DNA of 34,332 bases. Source: Capillimicrobium sp035565675 (GTDB lineage: Bacteria; Actinomycetota; Thermoleophilia; Solirubrobacterales; Solirubrobacteraceae). How positions within the stretch are numbered: the stretch's first letter is position 1; every line of letters starts with the position of its first letter. Where the stretch lies: positions 1-34,332 of the forward strand of contig DATMSA010000192.1 in the NCBI GenBank assembly GCA_035565675.1. The letters are read 5' to 3'. A program made the translations under genes and the position numbers. Below the pieces are notes generated by a model. The model saw only the letters and a program-made list of their open reading frames with translations, did no database searches and was not told the origin of the DNA. Shown here piece after piece: positions 15,231-22,717 of this stretch.

Positions 15231-15802
15231 TGACGCACCGTGAAGCCGCGCGTCGAGCGGTCCATCGGCTGCCAGCGCGTGCCCGCCTGACGCTGGCCGC
15301 TCGTGTCGAAGCGCAGGCCCGCCACGACCATGAACACGTGGCGCCGGTGGGCGTAGATCGTGATCCACGTCCCGGGCCCGGGGCGCCCCCAGGCCATGAG
15401 CCCGCCGGAGGTCAGCGGGCGGTCGAGCAGGTCGGCGCCGTGCAGCGCGAAGGAGACCGATCCCGAGCAGTCGTAGCCGCGGTCGCGCCAGGCGCCGTGC
15501 CCGCCGCCGTAGCGGTAGGGGAGCGTGGCGATCTCGTTGCCCGCGGCGATCGCGGCCACCACCTCGGGCGGCGCGCCGGCGGGGGCGACCGCCGTCCCGT
15601 CGGGCAGGACGGTCGCCACGGCGGTCGCGGGATCGGCCGGCGGGGGCGCGGACGTGTCGGCGCCGCCGAGCGCGGGCGCGGGCACGGGGGCGGGCGCGGT
15701 CGTGAAGCTGGCGCCGCCGGTCGGCGTCGCCGACGCGGCCGGAGCGAGGGCCAGCAGCGCGGCGGCCGCGAGCGCGGCGACGGAGGGGAGGCGGACGTCC
15801 AT
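15215..15802 (-). CDS. Secreted NlpC/P60-like cell wall hydrolase
   Basis: A 195-aa exported protein: signal peptide at residues 1-25 (hydrophobic Ala/Leu core, ASA site), then a Pro/Ala-rich linker to about residue 75. The C-terminal domain resembles NlpC/P60 peptidases that cut peptidoglycan stem peptides. PYRYGGGHG is followed by YDCSGSVSFAL with the presumed nucleophile Cys112, and HVFMVV with His155 in the expected place for the base. The usual third polar residue is not obvious. ATG 15802 (MDVRLPSVAAL) is preferred over upstream in-frame starts because a signal peptide begins there and GGGGA lies before it. It diverges from the flavin-reductase-like gene across an unusual repeat array. 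Confidence 0.82.
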   Translation of the reverse strand: MDVRLPSVAALAAAALLALAPAASATPTGGASFTTAPAPVPAPALGGADTSAPPPADPATAVATVLPDGTAVAPAGAPPEVVAAIAAGNEIATLPYRYGGGHGAWRDRGYDCSGSVSFALHGADLLDRPLTSGGLMAWGRPGPGTWITIYAHRRHVFMVVAGLRFDTSGQRQAGTRWQPMDRSTRGFTVRHPAGL

Positions 15803-15843
15803 GTCGTCCCCAGCCTCGGCGGCGCGGCCCGCGGACCCGCGCG

Positions 15844-15906
15844 CGATGGAGGTTCTGTGCAGCTTTGCGCAGGTTCGCGCAGCGTTGCGCGCCCGAACCT
15901 CCATCG
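15844..15906. repeat. 12-bp inverted repeat enclosing three 10-bp tandem repeats
   Basis: Arms CGATGGAGGTTC (15844-15855) and GAACCTCCATCG (15895-15906) are perfect complements. Between them lie three direct 10-mers: AGCTTTGCGC, AGGTTCGCGC and AGCGTTGCGC (15861-15890). Seven of ten positions are invariant, and the 10-mer before them is partly similar. The block lies in the 152-bp divergent region between the NlpC-like and flavin-reductase-like genes. The helical-turn spacing suggests cooperative binding of a regulator along one face of the DNA. Confidence 0.6.
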
Positions 15907-15926
15907 GCGCACGCCGGGTTTCAGCG

Positions 15927-15947
15927 GATCCGGCGCGCCGGTAGAAC
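15927..15947 (+). promoter_or_regulatory. Palindromic box plus -10-like element of the flavin-reductase-like gene
   Basis: GATCCGGCGCGCCGG (15927-15941) runs straight into TAGAAC (15942-15947), 7 nt before GTG 15955. The same 15-mer precedes the ECF sigma gene at 22688-22702, again just upstream of TAGAA. Confidence 0.4.
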
Positions 15948-15954
15948 TCCGCGG

Positions 15955-16563
15955 GTGATCTTCTACGAGCCCGCCCGCCGCGACCGCGAGCTGCTGCCCC
16001 ACGACCCGTTCAAGGCGATCGTCGCCCCGCGCCCGATCGGGTGGATCTCCACGCTCGGCCCCGACGGCGAGGCCAACCTCGCGCCGTACAGCTTCTTCAA
16101 CGCGGTGTGCGACAGCCCGCCGATGGTCGCCTTCTCCAGCTCGGGCCGCAAGCACTCGGCCGACTTCGCCGGCGCGGGCCGCGAGTTCGTGTGGAACCTG
16201 GCCACCTACGACCTGCGCGAGGCGATGAACCTGACGTCCGCGCATCTGCCCGCCGGCGAGAGCGAGTTCGCGCACGCGGGCCTGGAGCCGGCGCCGTCGC
16301 GGCTCGTCGCGCCGCCGCGCGTGGCCGCCAGCCCGTGCGCGCTGGAGTGCCGGGTCGTCGAGGACCTCCAGCTCCGCGACGTCGACGGCCGCCTGCTCGA
16401 CCAGCACCTCGTCATCGGCCAGGTCGTCGGCGTGCACCTCGACGAGCGCCACGTCGTGGACGGGCGCCTCGACACGGCCGCGCTGCGGCCCATCGCGCGC
16501 TGCGGGTACCGCGGCGACTACGCGGTCGTGGACCGCCTGTTCGACATGCCGCGGCCCGACTGA
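15955..16563 (+). CDS. Flavin reductase-like (FMN-binding) domain protein
   Basis: A 202-aa cytoplasmic protein of the flavin reductase-like family (split-barrel FMN-binding fold), which reduces flavin with NAD(P)H or binds FMN for a partner enzyme. The N-terminus KAIVAPRPIGWISTLGPDGEANLAPYSFFNAV is the signature of this family, followed by PPMVAFSS and FVWNLATYDLREAMNLTSAHLPAGESEF. Start GTG 15955 agrees with the family start (IFYEPARRD) and sits 7 nt after TAGAAC. The partner enzyme, if any, is not evident nearby. Confidence 0.9.
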   Translation: MIFYEPARRDRELLPHDPFKAIVAPRPIGWISTLGPDGEANLAPYSFFNAVCDSPPMVAFSSSGRKHSADFAGAGREFVWNLATYDLREAMNLTSAHLPAGESEFAHAGLEPAPSRLVAPPRVAASPCALECRVVEDLQLRDVDGRLLDQHLVIGQVVGVHLDERHVVDGRLDTAALRPIARCGYRGDYAVVDRLFDMPRPD

Positions 16564-16565
16564 CG

Positions 16566-16602
16566 GGCGCGGCGGCGGCGGCGCGCGCCGTCCGGCCGCG
16601 CC
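16566..16602 (+). terminator. GC hairpin upstream of trkA
   Basis: Arms GGCGCGGC (16566-16573) and GCCGCGCC (16595-16602) pair over a 21-nt loop right after the flavin-reductase stop and just before the trkA promoter. There is no U tract, and such pairs can arise by chance at this GC content. Confidence 0.3.
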
Positions 16603-16608
16603 GGGCGC

Positions 16609-16614
16609 GACAAT
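16609..16614 (+). promoter_or_regulatory. -10-like element of leaderless trkA
   Basis: GACAAT ends 7 nt before the GTG at 16622. An in-frame ATG at 16613 overlaps this hexamer and is therefore an unlikely start. Confidence 0.45.
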
Positions 16615-16621
16615 GCCCGCC

Positions 16622-17959
16622 GTGAAGGTCATCGTGATCGGCAGCGGGGACGTCGGGCAGCACATCGCCCGCACCCTCAGCGCCGAGCGCCACGACGTGA
16701 CCGTCGTGGACATGGACCCTGCCCGGGTCGAGTCGCTGCAGGCCGACCTCGACGCGCTCGTCGTCCCCGGCAACGGCGCCTCGCCGAAGGTGCTGCGCCG
16801 CCTCGGCGTCGACGAGGCCGACCTCGTGTGCGCGGTGACCGACAACGACGAGGCCAACGTGATCGCCGCGATGGCCGCCCACCAGCTCGGCGCCGGCACG
16901 ACCGTCGCGCGCGTGCGCGACGACGACTACTTCGAGGGCGACGCGTCGTCGGGGCGCGACGTGCTCGGCATCGACTTCGTCATCCACCCCGAGCGGGCGA
17001 CCGCCGCCGACCTGGCCGAGTCGATCCTGCTGCCCGGCTCCGTCCACGTCGAGTACTTCGCCGGCGGACGGCTGGCGGTCACGGAGTCGGTCGTCGACGC
17101 GCGCTCGACGCTGCTGGGCCGGCCGCTGGGCGAGCGGCGGATGATGCGCCCGAACTTCATCTTCGGGATCATCCGCGACGGCAAGGCGATCGCCGCCGAG
17201 CCCTACCACAAGGTGCAGGCCGGCGACCACGTGCTCGCCGCGGCCGCGCGCGAGGACATCCGCGAGGTCGCCGCCCAGATCGCCGGGCGGACCGTGCGGG
17301 TGCGGGAGGTGATGATCTTCGGCGCCGGGCGGGTGGGGCTGCCGCTCGCGCGCAAGCTCGAGAAGACCGACCTGCGCGTGAGCCTCATGGAGCGCGACGC
17401 CGATCGCGCCCGCTTCGTCGCCGAGCACGTGCACCGCGCGACCGTGCTGCACGAGGAGGGCGTCAGCAAGGAGGCGATGCTCGCGCACGGCGTCGACCGG
17501 GTCGGCGCGTTCGTCGCGTGCGCCGGCGACGACCGCGCGAACCTGCTCGCCGCCCTGCACGCCAAGCAGCTCGGCGCGGGGCTCAACCTCGCCGTGGTCT
17601 CGCGCGAGGAGTTCACGCCGCTGGTCGACGCGCTCGGCGTCGACGCCGCGTTCTCGCCGCGCCTGGTCACCGCGGAGGCGATCCTGCGCACCGTCCGCGG
17701 GGCGAACGTCGCCGCGATCCACCTGATGCTGGGCGGCGGCGAGATCCTCGAGGTCGAGGCCGAGCCCGACTGCAGCGCCGACGGGCGCACGCTCGAGGCG
17801 GCGGCGGCGATGGTGAAGGCGCGGATCGTGGCGATCGTGCGCGGCGAGCGCGTGATCATGCCGCTGCCCGACGCGCGCGTGCGGGCCGGCGACCACGTGA
17901 TCGTCTTCAACCCGCGCGCGGGCGTGGCGGACGTCAAGCGCGGGTTCCACGCCGCGTGA
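16622..17959 (+). CDS. trkA: Trk potassium uptake regulatory subunit TrkA
   Basis: A 445-aa peripheral membrane protein that gates the TrkH channel in response to nucleotides. It has the full duplicated form: RCK_N1 with the Rossmann motif GSGDVG (residues 7-12) and acidic residue after VTVVD, RCK_C1, then RCK_N2 with GAGRVG (234-239) and RCK_C2, as in E. coli TrkA (458 aa). GTG 16622 gives VKVIVIGSGDVGQ, the normal TrkA beginning. The stop overlaps the trkH start as GTGA, so the two are translationally coupled. Nothing is missing. Confidence 0.95.
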   Translation: MKVIVIGSGDVGQHIARTLSAERHDVTVVDMDPARVESLQADLDALVVPGNGASPKVLRRLGVDEADLVCAVTDNDEANVIAAMAAHQLGAGTTVARVRDDDYFEGDASSGRDVLGIDFVIHPERATAADLAESILLPGSVHVEYFAGGRLAVTESVVDARSTLLGRPLGERRMMRPNFIFGIIRDGKAIAAEPYHKVQAGDHVLAAAAREDIREVAAQIAGRTVRVREVMIFGAGRVGLPLARKLEKTDLRVSLMERDADRARFVAEHVHRATVLHEEGVSKEAMLAHGVDRVGAFVACAGDDRANLLAALHAKQLGAGLNLAVVSREEFTPLVDALGVDAAFSPRLVTAEAILRTVRGANVAAIHLMLGGGEILEVEAEPDCSADGRTLEAAAAMVKARIVAIVRGERVIMPLPDARVRAGDHVIVFNPRAGVADVKRGFHAA

Positions 17960-19449
17960 GGCTGCGCGGGCCCAGCGTCCTGCCGGCGATCAACTGGCAG
18001 CTCGTGACGCCGGTGGTCTCCGGCGCCGTGCTCGCGGTCGCGCTGGGCGAGCTCGTCTGCTTCGCGGTCGCGGCGATCGACGGGGGCGGCGGCACGCTCG
18101 CGTTCGGCCTCCCCGCCGCGGTCCTGATCCCGCTGAGCGTCGCCGGCCTGACGCTCGCGCGCCGGCTGCGGTCGGTCCCGATCCGGGCGCGCGACGGCTT
18201 CCTGGCGGTGACGCTGGCGTGGCTGGTCGCCGCGGTGGCCGGGGCGGCGCCGTTCCTGATCGAGGGCACGTTCGACCGCGTGGGCGACGCGTTCTTCGAG
18301 TCCATGAGCGGCCTGACGACCACCGGCGCGACGCTCATCCCCGTGCTCGAGGCGCAGCCCGACGCGATCCTGCTGTGGCGCAGCCTGAGCCAGTGGCTGG
18401 GCGGCGTCGGGATCGTCGTGCTCGTGGTCGCGATCGCGCCCGCCACCGGGCTGGCCAGCCAGCGCGTCTTCTACGCCGAGCTGTCGGGCGTGACGGCCGA
18501 GCGGCTGACGCCGCGGGTCGCCACGACGGCCAAGATCATCTCGACGATCTACCTGACGCTGACGGCGGCGGGGATCGTCGCGTTCTGGGCGGCCGGGATG
18601 CCCGTGTGGGACGCGCTCAACCACGGCATCACCACGATCGCCACCGGCGGGTTCTCGACCCGCACGGCGTCGCTGGGCGCGTTCGACTCGCTGGCGATCG
18701 AGCTGGTGGCGCTCGTGATCATGCTCCTCGGCGGGATCAACTTCGCCTTCTACTGGCTCGTGCTGCGCCACCCGGACCGGATCTGGCCGCAGGCGGCCGA
18801 GGTGCGCGCGTACCTGCTGATCATCGTCGCCGTCTCGGCCGTGCTGACGGTCACGCTGCTGGTGTCCGACGCCGGCCTGGGGTTCGCCGACTCGATCCGC
18901 GCGGCGACGTTCACGACCGTCAGCTTCATCACGACGACGGGGATCGTCACCGACGACTTCGACGTGTGGCACGACTTCGCGCGCATGGGCCTCGTGTGCC
19001 TGATGTTCGTCGGCGCGTGCGCGGGCTCGACGACCGGCGGCATGAAGGTGATCCGCGTGATGCTGCTGGCCAAGGCGGCCGGCCAGGAGCTGCAGCGCCA
19101 GCTCCAGCCCAAGGCCGTCCAGGTGCTGCGCGTCCCCGGGCGCGTCTACTCGGAGGGCGTGCGCCGCGGCGTGCTCGCGTTCTTCCTCGTCTACCTGCTC
19201 GTGTTCGTCGTCTCGACGCTCGTGATGGCGGCGTTCGGGCTCGACGAGGTGAGCGCGGCGTCGGCGTCCGCGGCGACGCTGAACGTGGTCGGCACGGGGC
19301 TGGGCACCGTCGGGCCGACCGAGAGCTTCACGTCGATTCCCGAGGGCGGGCGCTGGTACCTGAGCTTCCTGATGCTCGTCGGCCGCCTGGAGGTCTTCAC
19401 GGTCCTCGTGCTGCTCACGCCGGCGTTCTGGCGACGCAACGTCGCCTGA
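17956..19449 (+). CDS. trkH: Trk potassium uptake channel subunit TrkH
   Basis: A 497-aa integral membrane protein that conducts K+ (and possibly Na+ or H+) with TrkA. Four membrane-pore-membrane repeats are visible through their filter segments: MSGLTTTGATL, ITTIATGGFST, SFITTTGIVTD, and VGTGLGTVGPT, with the expected Gly in each. A hydrophobic N-terminal pair precedes the first repeat, and the gating-loop region CAGSTTGGMKVIRV is present. GTG 17956 overlaps the trkA stop. The protein ends WRRNVA. The usual size for the family is about 480-500 aa. Confidence 0.96.
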   Translation: MRLRGPSVLPAINWQLVTPVVSGAVLAVALGELVCFAVAAIDGGGGTLAFGLPAAVLIPLSVAGLTLARRLRSVPIRARDGFLAVTLAWLVAAVAGAAPFLIEGTFDRVGDAFFESMSGLTTTGATLIPVLEAQPDAILLWRSLSQWLGGVGIVVLVVAIAPATGLASQRVFYAELSGVTAERLTPRVATTAKIISTIYLTLTAAGIVAFWAAGMPVWDALNHGITTIATGGFSTRTASLGAFDSLAIELVALVIMLLGGINFAFYWLVLRHPDRIWPQAAEVRAYLLIIVAVSAVLTVTLLVSDAGLGFADSIRAATFTTVSFITTTGIVTDDFDVWHDFARMGLVCLMFVGACAGSTTGGMKVIRVMLLAKAAGQELQRQLQPKAVQVLRVPGRVYSEGVRRGVLAFFLVYLLVFVVSTLVMAAFGLDEVSAASASAATLNVVGTGLGTVGPTESFTSIPEGGRWYLSFLMLVGRLEVFTVLVLLTPAFWRRNVA

Positions 19450-19482
19450 GCCCGAACCGGCGCATCGAATATCAGGGAGCCA

Positions 19483-19506
19483 TATACTCCGGGGCGTCTT
19501 CGGACG
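19483..19506 (+). promoter_or_regulatory. Strong -10 followed by a UUCG hairpin at the transcript 5' end
   Basis: TATACT (19483-19488) is the best -10 match in the window. Six bases later CGTC-TTCG-GACG (19495-19506) forms a four-pair stem capped by the very stable UUCG tetraloop, at the place where the transcript should begin. The start codon ATG 19517 follows 10 nt later. Confidence 0.5.
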
Positions 19507-19516
19507 AGCTGGACCG

Positions 19517-20797
19517 ATGCGCGAAACCCCGATGGCCGCCACCGACCTCCACGCCGGCAGTCTCCCGCCCGGCTACGCCGAGCCCGACCACGCGGGGGCG
19601 CTCGAGGCGCTCGCCGCGATCGTCGGCGACGAGCACGTCGTGACCGACCTGGCGGCGCTCGAGCGCTACCGCGAGCCGCACGCCGACCTCGGCGCGCCGG
19701 GCGCCGTGCCCGCCGCCGCGGTGCGGCCCGCGTCGGCCGCCGAGGTGCGCGCGATCGTGCGGGCCGCGCGCGAGCACGGCGTCCCGCTGGCCGGCGCCGG
19801 CGAGGCCGTGCCGGGCCGGGTCGTCCTCGACCTCGCGCGCATGAACCGGGTGTTGGAGCTCGACGCGACGTTCGCGTGCGCGGTCGTCGAGCCGGGCGCC
19901 ACCTACCGCGACGTGCACGCGGCGATCGAGCGGCGCGGGCTCGCGCTGTGGCTCGACGTGCCCGACGGCGATTGGGACGCCCCGGTCGGCGCCGGTCCCA
20001 GCCCGCGCACCGTCGGCGGCCCGGCCGAGCTCGTGCTCGACGGCGGCGGGCTGCTGCGTCCCGGCGGCGACCGCGCGATCGTCACGAAGACCGTCGTGCC
20101 GCTGCTGCAGGACCCGCCGGCCCGCGAGGCCTACCTCGTCACGCTGCCGTGCGAGGAGGACCTGGGCGCGTTCGTCGACGTCCTGCAGTCGCTGCAGCGC
20201 ACGATGGTGTTCCCGACCGCGCCGACCGTCCGCCACGTGCTGCTCGACGCGCCCGCCGGGATCGACCCGGCCGCCGTGCCCGAGGAGCTGCAGCTCGGCG
20301 TCTGGAACTTCTTCGGCGCCGTCCACGGCGACGCGCGCACGGTCGAGCTGCTGCTGCCGCTCGTGGAGGAGGCGTTCGCCGGCGTGCCGGGCGCGCGCCT
20401 GTACCGGCCCGCCGACCGGCCCGCGGATCCCGACGACGTGCTGCGCGTGCGCGCGCGGGCGCTCGCCGGCGTCCCGCCCGGCGGCGCCGTCGGGCCGCGC
20501 CACCGGCTGGGGCCGGGCGGCGCCCAGATCGACGTGTGCACGGTGGCGCCGGCGACCGCGGAGGCCGCGCTCACGCTCGACGCCGTCAGCCGCGAGCGCT
20601 GCCGCGAGGCCGGGTTCGACTACCTCGGCGCGTTCACCGTCGGCCCGCGGGAGCTGCGCCACGTCTGCTCGATCGTCTACGACGGCACGTCGCCGGCCGA
20701 CGAGGAGCGCGCGCTGGCGCTGTGCCGCGCGCTCGTTCGCGACGCGCGGGCGACGGGCGCGCGCGCGAGCCGCGCGCGCCGCGTTCCCGGGGACTGA
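19517..20797 (+). CDS. Divergent, shortened FAD-linked oxidase (VAO/4-cresol dehydrogenase-like)
   Basis: A 426-aa protein resembling 4-cresol dehydrogenase and vanillyl-alcohol oxidase flavoproteins. The order of segments fits: an N-terminal part (EALAAIVGDEHVVTD, RYREPHAD), AAAVRPASAAEVRAIVRAAREHGVPL, then RVVLDLARMNRVLELDATFACAVVEPGATYRDVHAAIERRGL. A C-terminal substrate domain follows, with YLVTLPCEEDLGAFVDVLQSLQ and a final FDYLGAFTVGPRELRHVCSIVYD. Compared with the usual length of about 520 aa it is roughly 100 residues short. The FAD pyrophosphate loop (normally TGRNxGYG) reads AGAGEAVPG, and the expected GNxxxRG stretch is reduced. It may bind FAD weakly or not at all. ATG 19517 or ATG 19532 may be the start. 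Confidence 0.75.
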   Translation: MRETPMAATDLHAGSLPPGYAEPDHAGALEALAAIVGDEHVVTDLAALERYREPHADLGAPGAVPAAAVRPASAAEVRAIVRAAREHGVPLAGAGEAVPGRVVLDLARMNRVLELDATFACAVVEPGATYRDVHAAIERRGLALWLDVPDGDWDAPVGAGPSPRTVGGPAELVLDGGGLLRPGGDRAIVTKTVVPLLQDPPAREAYLVTLPCEEDLGAFVDVLQSLQRTMVFPTAPTVRHVLLDAPAGIDPAAVPEELQLGVWNFFGAVHGDARTVELLLPLVEEAFAGVPGARLYRPADRPADPDDVLRVRARALAGVPPGGAVGPRHRLGPGGAQIDVCTVAPATAEAALTLDAVSRERCREAGFDYLGAFTVGPRELRHVCSIVYDGTSPADEERALALCRALVRDARATGARASRARRVPGD

Positions 20798-20820
20798 GCC
20801 AGGGGCGCGCTCGGCCTCAG
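20794..20820. terminator. Weak bidirectional hairpin containing both stop codons
   Basis: CTGAG-CC (20794-20800) pairs with GG-C-CTCAG (20813-20820) with one bulge. The stops of the flavoprotein (20795-20797) and of the convergent membrane protein (20817-20819) lie in opposite arms. There is no U tract. Confidence 0.3.
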
Positions 20821-21209
20821 CCCATGCCGTGGGCGAGCGTGAGGCCGAGCCAGACGATCACGAGCGACAGCACGAAGATCGCGGCCTCGAGCACGTGCAT
20901 GTTCGGGCGGCGCATGTGCCACACGACGAGCACGGCGACCAGCGCGACCAGCGCGAGCTTGAGGTGCAGCGTGCCGTCGCTCCACAGGTGCCGGCGGTCG
21001 GCCAGCGCGACGCCCGTCGCCAGCAGGATCCCGATCGCGACCAGCGTCCCGTAGCCGAAGCGGCGCGCGATCGCGCGCAGCCGCTCGCGGTCGGGCGATC
21101 GGCGCTCGACCGGGACGACCGCGGCGGCCAGGAAGATCTGGCCTCCGACGAAGAACGCCATCGCCACGACGTGCAGCCATCGCACGGCGTGCCAGAGCTC
21201 ACCCTCCAT
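20817..21209 (-). CDS. Small four-helix membrane protein, CopD-like
   Basis: A 130-aa integral membrane protein with four predicted helices (about residues 9-31, 50-68, 81-99, 108-126). The first helix holds WLHVVAMAFFVGGQIF and the third TLHLKLALVALVAVL. Conserved His residues in these helices, plus ATGVALADRRHLW between helices 2 and 3, resemble the CopD-type domain, which is linked to copper uptake or heme binding in other proteins. The assignment is by eye. Its ATG (21209) overlaps the 3' end of the upstream methyltransferase gene by 11 nt, so the two are probably co-translated. The function is unknown. Confidence 0.75.
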   Translation of the reverse strand: MEGELWHAVRWLHVVAMAFFVGGQIFLAAAVVPVERRSPDRERLRAIARRFGYGTLVAIGILLATGVALADRRHLWSDGTLHLKLALVALVAVLVVWHMRRPNMHVLEAAIFVLSLVIVWLGLTLAHGMG

Positions 21210-21840
21210 GGTTCCGTGCCACTCCGATCACTTGGGGGTTGGTGTGCATCCAGGCGGGACCCACCGTGGTCTCGCGAAGCTCTCGGACCTCGAACCCGGC
21301 GGCGCGGATCGCGGCGACGGTGTCGCGGGCGCAGTGGCAGCCGCCGCCGATCATCGGCCACACGCGGGTGGCGTCGAGCGCGCGCTGGACGGCGGCCTTG
21401 ACGCCGCCGGCGGCGCGCACGTGCTCGAGGAAGCGCAGCTCGCCGCCGGGGCGCAACACGCGGCGCAGCTCGCCGAGCGCCGCCGCCTGGTCGCGGACCG
21501 TGCACAGCACGCCGCAGGTGACGGCGGCGTCGAACTCCCCGTCGGGCAGGGGGAGCCGCTCGGCGACGCCGGCGCGCACCTCGACGGGGACCGGCGCGCG
21601 GGCGGCCGCCGCCTCGGCGTGGCCGCGCAGGTACGGCTCGGGCTCGATGGCGACGACCTCGGTCACCGTCGGCGGGTAGTGCGGGAACGTGGGGCCGTTG
21701 CCGGGCCCGAGCTCGACGACGCGCCCGCTCAGCCCGCTCAGCAGCTCCGCGCGGATCGGCCCGACCTCGCGCTCCATGCCGGCGCTGCAGCGGACGTACC
21801 AGCGGGCGAAGAGGGGATGTCGAACGCTGGTCTCGGACAC
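21199..21840 (-). CDS. Class I SAM-dependent methyltransferase (Methyltransf_11 type)
   Basis: A 213-aa cytoplasmic methyltransferase. Motif I is VVELGPGNG (41-49); the acidic motif II residue is Glu in VVAIEPEPY; FDAAVTCGVLCTV and LRRVLRPGGELRFLEHV match motifs post-I to IV of UbiE/Methyltransf_11 proteins. The C-terminal segment GGGCHCARDT with FEVRELRETTVGPAW resembles small 'class I' enzymes related to phospholipid or arsenite-type methyltransferases, but the substrate is not determinable. GTG 21840 is chosen because TACGGT lies 6 nt upstream; a TTG at 21858 would overlap that hexamer. It diverges from the CpsB-like gene and is followed by the overlapping small membrane protein. Confidence 0.88.
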   Translation of the reverse strand: MSETSVRHPLFARWYVRCSAGMEREVGPIRAELLSGLSGRVVELGPGNGPTFPHYPPTVTEVVAIEPEPYLRGHAEAAAARAPVPVEVRAGVAERLPLPDGEFDAAVTCGVLCTVRDQAAALGELRRVLRPGGELRFLEHVRAAGGVKAAVQRALDATRVWPMIGGGCHCARDTVAAIRAAGFEVRELRETTVGPAWMHTNPQVIGVARNHGG

Positions 21841-21846
21841 GTGGAC

Positions 21847-21852
21847 ACCGTA
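21847..21852 (-). promoter_or_regulatory. -10-like element of the methyltransferase gene
   Basis: TACGGT (TANNNT) on the minus strand ends 6 nt before the GTG at 21840. Confidence 0.4.
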
Positions 21853-21893
21853 GGACAACAGGGCGGCGCAGCGGGCTGTGGTACTCCTGAGGG

Positions 21894-22646
21894 GTGACCA
21901 TGGACGGCGCCGGACGCGCCCGGACCGAACTGCACTTCCACCTCCTGCCCGGCGTGGACGACGGGCCGCAGAGCATGGAGGAGAGCATCGAGCTCGCCCG
22001 GCTCGCGCTCGCCGACGGCACCCGGACGATCACCGTGACCCCGCACGCCCGCTTCGTCGACGTGCGCACGGTGCCCGAGCGAGTGGCCGAGCTGCGCGCC
22101 GCGCTGCGCCGCGAGGGCATCCCGCTCGACGTGCGGACCGGGGTGGAGGTGGCCCAGGAGGACGACCTCGACGCCGAGGAGCTGGAGATCGCCGCCCAGG
22201 GCCCGCCCGGGCGGCGCTGGATCCTGCTCGAGGCGCCGCTGGTGCTCGACGCGGCAGGCCTGCTCGAGGCGGCCGCGGAGCTCGCGGGGCGCGGATACGG
22301 CCTGCTGATCGGCCACCCGGAGCGGTGCGCGGAGCTGATGGAGCCGGGCGGCGGCCTGGAGACGCTCGAGGCGCTCGGCGCGGTGCTGCAGATCAACGGC
22401 TCGTCGCTGACCGGACGCCACGGCGACCGGGCGCGCGCGGACGCGCTCGACCTGGCGGTCACCGGCCGCGCCGCGGTCGTCGCCTCCGACGCCCACCGCC
22501 CGTCGCGCGGCCCGACGCTGAGCGCGGCGGTCGCCGAGATGGTGGGCGCCGGGGTCGCGCCGGACGCGGCCGAGCGGATGGTCGCCGACACGCCGGCGGC
22601 GCTCCTGGACCGCGGCCTCACGCCTGCGCCGGCGCCGCGGCGCTGA
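21894..22646 (+). CDS. PHP-domain tyrosine-protein phosphatase, CpsB/YwqE-like
   Basis: A 250-aa metal-dependent phosphatase of the PHP superfamily. In capsule systems such enzymes dephosphorylate tyrosine kinases. Metal ligands are in place: ELHFHLLPGVDDG with His14, His16 and Asp22; TPHA with His51; RTGVEV; GHPER with His141; and ASDAH with Asp199 and His201. No bacterial tyrosine kinase (CpsD) or polysaccharide genes lie near it. Start GTG 21894 follows TACTCC by 6 nt; an in-frame ATG two codons later (21900) is also possible. A hairpin follows the stop and separates it from the ECF sigma operon. Confidence 0.9.
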   Translation: MTMDGAGRARTELHFHLLPGVDDGPQSMEESIELARLALADGTRTITVTPHARFVDVRTVPERVAELRAALRREGIPLDVRTGVEVAQEDDLDAEELEIAAQGPPGRRWILLEAPLVLDAAGLLEAAAELAGRGYGLLIGHPERCAELMEPGGGLETLEALGAVLQINGSSLTGRHGDRARADALDLAVTGRAAVVASDAHRPSRGPTLSAAVAEMVGAGVAPDAAERMVADTPAALLDRGLTPAPAPRR

Positions 22647-22677
22647 GCGCGGTCGCGGGGCGGGGAGCGGACCGCGC
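22647..22677 (+). terminator. Hairpin between cpsB-like gene and ECF operon
   Basis: Perfect 8-bp arms GCGCGGTC (22647-22654) and GACCGCGC (22670-22677) with a 15-nt loop begin on the base after the stop codon. The ECF promoter starts five bases further on, so the hairpin may insulate it. There is no U tract. Confidence 0.4.
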
Positions 22678-22681
22678 CGGG

Positions 22682-22709
22682 GGAACCGATCCGGCGCGCC
22701 GGGTGTAGA
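22682..22709 (+). promoter_or_regulatory. ECF-type promoter of the sigma factor gene
   Basis: GGAACC (22682-22687), a 16-bp spacer, then TGTAGA (22704-22709). The spacing and sequence match the second copy at 24048-24075. The start codon lies 8 nt after the -10, which makes the transcript essentially leaderless. The spacer contains the palindrome CCGGCGCGCCGG. This is most simply read as autoregulation. Confidence 0.6.
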
Positions 22710-22717
22710 AGGGACAG

